Below, one piece after another: positions 5,152-13,891 of a stretch of 13,891 bases of DNA. Source of the DNA: Burkholderiales bacterium. Lineage in GTDB: Bacteria > Pseudomonadota > Gammaproteobacteria > Burkholderiales > Chitinimonadaceae. Below the pieces are notes generated by a model. That model made no database searches. It was not told where the DNA came from and was given only the letters and a program-made list of their open reading frames with translations. The stretch is from NCBI GenBank assembly GCA_019234745.1, contig JAFAKZ010000226.1:1-13891 (forward strand). Direction: 5' to 3'. How positions within the stretch are numbered: the stretch's first letter is position 1; every line of letters starts with the position of its first letter. The translations under genes were made by a program, and so were the position numbers.

Positions 5152-7386
5152 ATGGCGCTGAATCGCAAATCAAGCGACGGGAACGAAGCCGGATCCTCCG
5201 GCAAGCAAGGCGGCATGTTGGGCGGCCTGCTCGGCTTCATGAAGAAGCCCGAATCCCCTGCAGCGCAGGACAAGGCGTACGATCCGCTGCGCACGGTCTC
5301 CATCATCGACCGCATCAAGCCGCATACGGACAGCGGCGCCGAGCGCAAGCTGCCCTTCATCGGCAATATGGCGGTCGACAAGCAGAAGGAGATCTGCTTC
5401 TGGGCGCTCGGTATTACGGTCGGTGTATTCGCCCTATCGCTGACCTATATGGTGCTGGAGTCCAGCCACGAGACGGTGTACCGCGAAAAGTCGACGGAAA
5501 TGCAGATGCTGTCGCAGCGCTTGGCGCGTACTTCCGCCCAGGCCATTCAAGGTAACGAAGGCGCCTTCCCCTTGCTCGACAAGGCCTATACCGACTTCGG
5601 CGAGGACTTGGACTTGCTGGTCAACGGCGCCAAGACGGGTGTTCCCGGTCTGCGCCTGCCCTCGTCGTCCGGCGCGCCGGCGGAGATCCTCAAACGCATC
5701 CAGGGCACCTGGGATAGCGACTTCAAGAGCGGCACGCGTCGTCCTAGCGTCGAAACCATTCTGAAGCAGAAGAACACGCTGGTGACGGTGACGAAGAACG
5801 TCGCTGCCATTAACCGCAACGATGCCAAGCTCTTGGAATTGAGCCTGCAGCTGGTTTCCATGCTGCAGGAAGCGAACGCTCCGGCCGATGAAATCGACCT
5901 CGCGCACCAGCAGGTGATGCTGACGCAGCGCATGGCCAAGAATGCCAACGCCATGTTCGGCGGCGAGATCATCGATCCGGAAGTGGTGTTCTTGCTGGGT
6001 ACCGATACGAACAAATTCCACGACACGCTACAGGGCATGATCGAGGGCAGCGAGGAATACCACCTCAAGGCCGCGACCAATCCCGACGTGAAGAAGAAGC
6101 TGTCCGAAATCCGCGACCTGTTCAAGGACTTCGAGTCCATCGTGGGCGCCTTCTCGCGCAACCAGCAGAACCTGGTGAACACGCGCGTTGCCAACCAGAC
6201 CATCTATAAGGACAGCGAATCGCTGCTGACCGACTCGCAGGCGCTGACCACGGCCTACGAAGGCCAGAGCCACGCTGCGGTACTGGTTATCGTCGAAGTG
6301 GTGTCGGCCATCCTCGCCCTGATGGCGCTACTCGGCCTGGTGCAGGTGTTCAACATCGAATCGCAACGCCGCCGGGCCGAAGTGGAGAGCGAAAACAAGC
6401 GTAACCAGGAGGCCATTCTGCGCCTGCTGAACGAAATGTCCGACCTCGCTGACGGTGACTTGACGGTACGCGCCTCGGTGACCGAAGACCTGACGGGCGC
6501 CATCGCCGACTCGATGAACTACACGATTGACGAGCTGCGCAGCCTGATTATCGGTATTAACCGCGCCACCGAGCAGGTGACGGCGGCATCCCAGCAAGCC
6601 CAGGCGATTTCCGGCGAGCTGTTGCAAGCCGCCCAGCGCCAGTCCGAAGAAATTGTGGACACCAACGAGGTGGTGCAGACGATTGCCCGCTCCATCGGTG
6701 ACGTGTCCGGTAGTGCGGCCGAATCCGCCCGAGTCGCCCAGCAATCACTGCTGGCCGCACAGAAGGGTACGGATGCAGTGCAGAACCAGATCAAGGGCAT
6801 GAACGAAATCCGCGAACACATCCAGGAGACCGCCAAGCGAATCAAGCGCCTGGGCGAATCCTCGCAGGAGATCGGTGAAATCGTGGAACTGATCTCGGAC
6901 ATTACCGAGCAGACCAACGTGCTGGCACTGAACGCCGCCATCCAGGCCGCCTCGGCCGGTGAAGCAGGCCGCGGCTTTACCGTGGTTGCCGAGGAAGTGC
7001 AGCGACTGGCCGAACGCTCCGGCGAAGCCACGAAGCAGATCGGCGCGATTGTGAAGACCATTCAGGCCGATACGCACGATGCCGTGGCCGCCATGGAAGT
7101 GTCGACCCAGGGTGTGGTGGAAGGTGCCAAGCTGTCCGATGCCGCAGGTCAAGCACTGAGCGAGATCGGTCAGGTGTCCGGCGATCTGGCCGCGCTGATT
7201 GATACGATCGCCCGGGCCACACAGTCGCAGCGCGAACTGGCCGACAAGGTGGCGACCTCGATGCAGGACATTCTGAAAATTACCGAGCAGACGACGGCGG
7301 GTACCAAGCAGACGGCTGTGCAGATTGGCCAGCTGACAGGCCTGGCTGCCGAACTGAAGGGCTCGGTCGCGGGCTTCAAGCTGTAA
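5152..7386 (+). CDS. pilJ: PilJ, type IV pilus methyl-accepting chemoreceptor
   Basis: Membrane receptor of 744 residues that feeds the Pil-Chp kinase; in Pseudomonas it senses pilus or surface state. Order of parts: cytoplasmic N-terminal extension (1-80), helix 1 (about 81-103), and a periplasmic region with two PilJ-type repeats (near 108-160, MQMLSQRLART, and 249-300, QQVMLTQRMAKNANAM). Then come helix 2 (about 375-400), a HAMP segment (about 401-455) and the signalling coiled coil. The hairpin tip at about 585-622 reads EQTNVLALNAAIQAASAGEA, then RGFTVVAEEVQRLAERS. No C-terminal tether pentapeptide is present; the protein ends GSVAGFKL, as PilJ proteins do. The start is supported by AGGGAGA (5137-5143). 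The long N-terminal extension exceeds that of Pseudomonas PilJ (682 residues, helix 1 near the N-terminus) but fits betaproteobacterial versions as I recall them. Confidence 0.96.
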   Translation: MALNRKSSDGNEAGSSGKQGGMLGGLLGFMKKPESPAAQDKAYDPLRTVSIIDRIKPHTDSGAERKLPFIGNMAVDKQKEICFWALGITVGVFALSLTYMVLESSHETVYREKSTEMQMLSQRLARTSAQAIQGNEGAFPLLDKAYTDFGEDLDLLVNGAKTGVPGLRLPSSSGAPAEILKRIQGTWDSDFKSGTRRPSVETILKQKNTLVTVTKNVAAINRNDAKLLELSLQLVSMLQEANAPADEIDLAHQQVMLTQRMAKNANAMFGGEIIDPEVVFLLGTDTNKFHDTLQGMIEGSEEYHLKAATNPDVKKKLSEIRDLFKDFESIVGAFSRNQQNLVNTRVANQTIYKDSESLLTDSQALTTAYEGQSHAAVLVIVEVVSAILALMALLGLVQVFNIESQRRRAEVESENKRNQEAILRLLNEMSDLADGDLTVRASVTEDLTGAIADSMNYTIDELRSLIIGINRATEQVTAASQQAQAISGELLQAAQRQSEEIVDTNEVVQTIARSIGDVSGSAAESARVAQQSLLAAQKGTDAVQNQIKGMNEIREHIQETAKRIKRLGESSQEIGEIVELISDITEQTNVLALNAAIQAASAGEAGRGFTVVAEEVQRLAERSGEATKQIGAIVKTIQADTHDAVAAMEVSTQGVVEGAKLSDAAGQALSEIGQVSGDLAALIDTIARATQSQRELADKVATSMQDILKITEQTTAGTKQTAVQIGQLTGLAAELKGSVAGFKL

Positions 7387-7443
7387 TAGGCGCCGTACGC
7401 CGGTTGCCGTCGACGTCACGAAGGTGCGTGCCAGGTGCGCGCG

Positions 7444-7465
7444 CCATTGCCCGCACCTGCAATGG
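7444..7465 (+). promoter_or_regulatory. Inverted repeat in the pilJ-pilL spacer
   Basis: CCATTGC (7444-7450) and GCAATGG (7459-7465) form a 7-bp stem with an 8-nt loop, about 60 nt after the pilJ stop. There is no T-run, so it is not a standard terminator. The core CCATTG/CAATGG arms match those of the hairpin in the pilG leader (3721-3736). The 194-nt spacer (7387-7580) holds no gene; an AT-rich patch near 7497-7510 (TACTACAAAATAGG) could contain a -10 but shows no convincing -35. Confidence 0.35.
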
Positions 7466-7526
7466 GCCGACGCGACGCCTGCCGGGCGAACGGATGTACT
7501 ACAAAATAGGCTGAAGAAGCACTACA

Positions 7527-7549
7527 GCGCGGCGGCTTGGCCGCTGCGC
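7527..7549 (+). promoter_or_regulatory. Very stable GC hairpin just upstream of pilL
   Basis: GCGCGGCGGC (7527-7536), loop TTG, and GCCGCTGCGC (7540-7549) pair along ten positions with one G-U. The hairpin ends 31 nt before the pilL ATG and about 15 nt before a weak Shine-Dalgarno-like stretch GGACGGA (7565-7571). No U-tract follows, so full termination is unlikely. It could pause polymerase, cap the upstream mRNA, or limit ribosome loading on the very long pilL mRNA. Confidence 0.4.
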
Positions 7550-7580
7550 CGCCCGCTACGCCCCGGACGGACATAACGCT

Positions 7581-13891
<6,311 letters not shown>

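Overview
The window comes from a high-GC proteobacterium, most likely a betaproteobacterium (Neisseriales- or Burkholderiales-like). This rests on a System II (ResB) cytochrome c biogenesis gene next to a di-haem cytochrome c4, divergent from engB, followed by a complete Pil-Chp chemosensory cluster. Codon use is uniformly GC-rich. I see no tRNA, rRNA, CRISPR array, insertion sequence or sign of recent transfer.

Layout: (1) Positions 1-2507, minus strand: cytochrome c4 followed by resB, whose 3' end runs off the left edge. Both serve respiratory electron transport and haem attachment in the periplasm. (2) Positions 2508-2697: a divergent control region. (3) Positions 2698-3318, plus strand: engB, the ribosome-assembly GTPase. 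(4) Positions 3319-3449: a run of four abutting stem-loops ending in a strong intrinsic terminator. C-rich loops and the position behind engB make it a small-RNA candidate. (5) Positions 3450-3763: the pil-chp leader, without a gene. (6) Positions 3764-13891: pilG, pilH, pilI, pilJ and a giant hybrid histidine kinase, pilL (chpA), truncated by the right edge.

How the genes work together: PilJ is the membrane chemoreceptor that senses pilus or surface input. PilI is the CheW adaptor linking it to the CheA-like kinase PilL. PilL passes phosphate through several Hpt domains to the CheY-like regulators PilG and PilH, which set type IV pilus extension and retraction (twitching motility, mechanosensing). 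No pilK methyltransferase lies between pilJ and pilL.

The most unusual items are the candidate sRNA behind engB, the domain plan of PilL (four Hpt histidines plus one degenerate Hpt with Arg at the His position, joined by very long acidic linkers), a 78-bp hexanucleotide repeat inside one linker, and strong hairpins in the pilG and pilL leaders.
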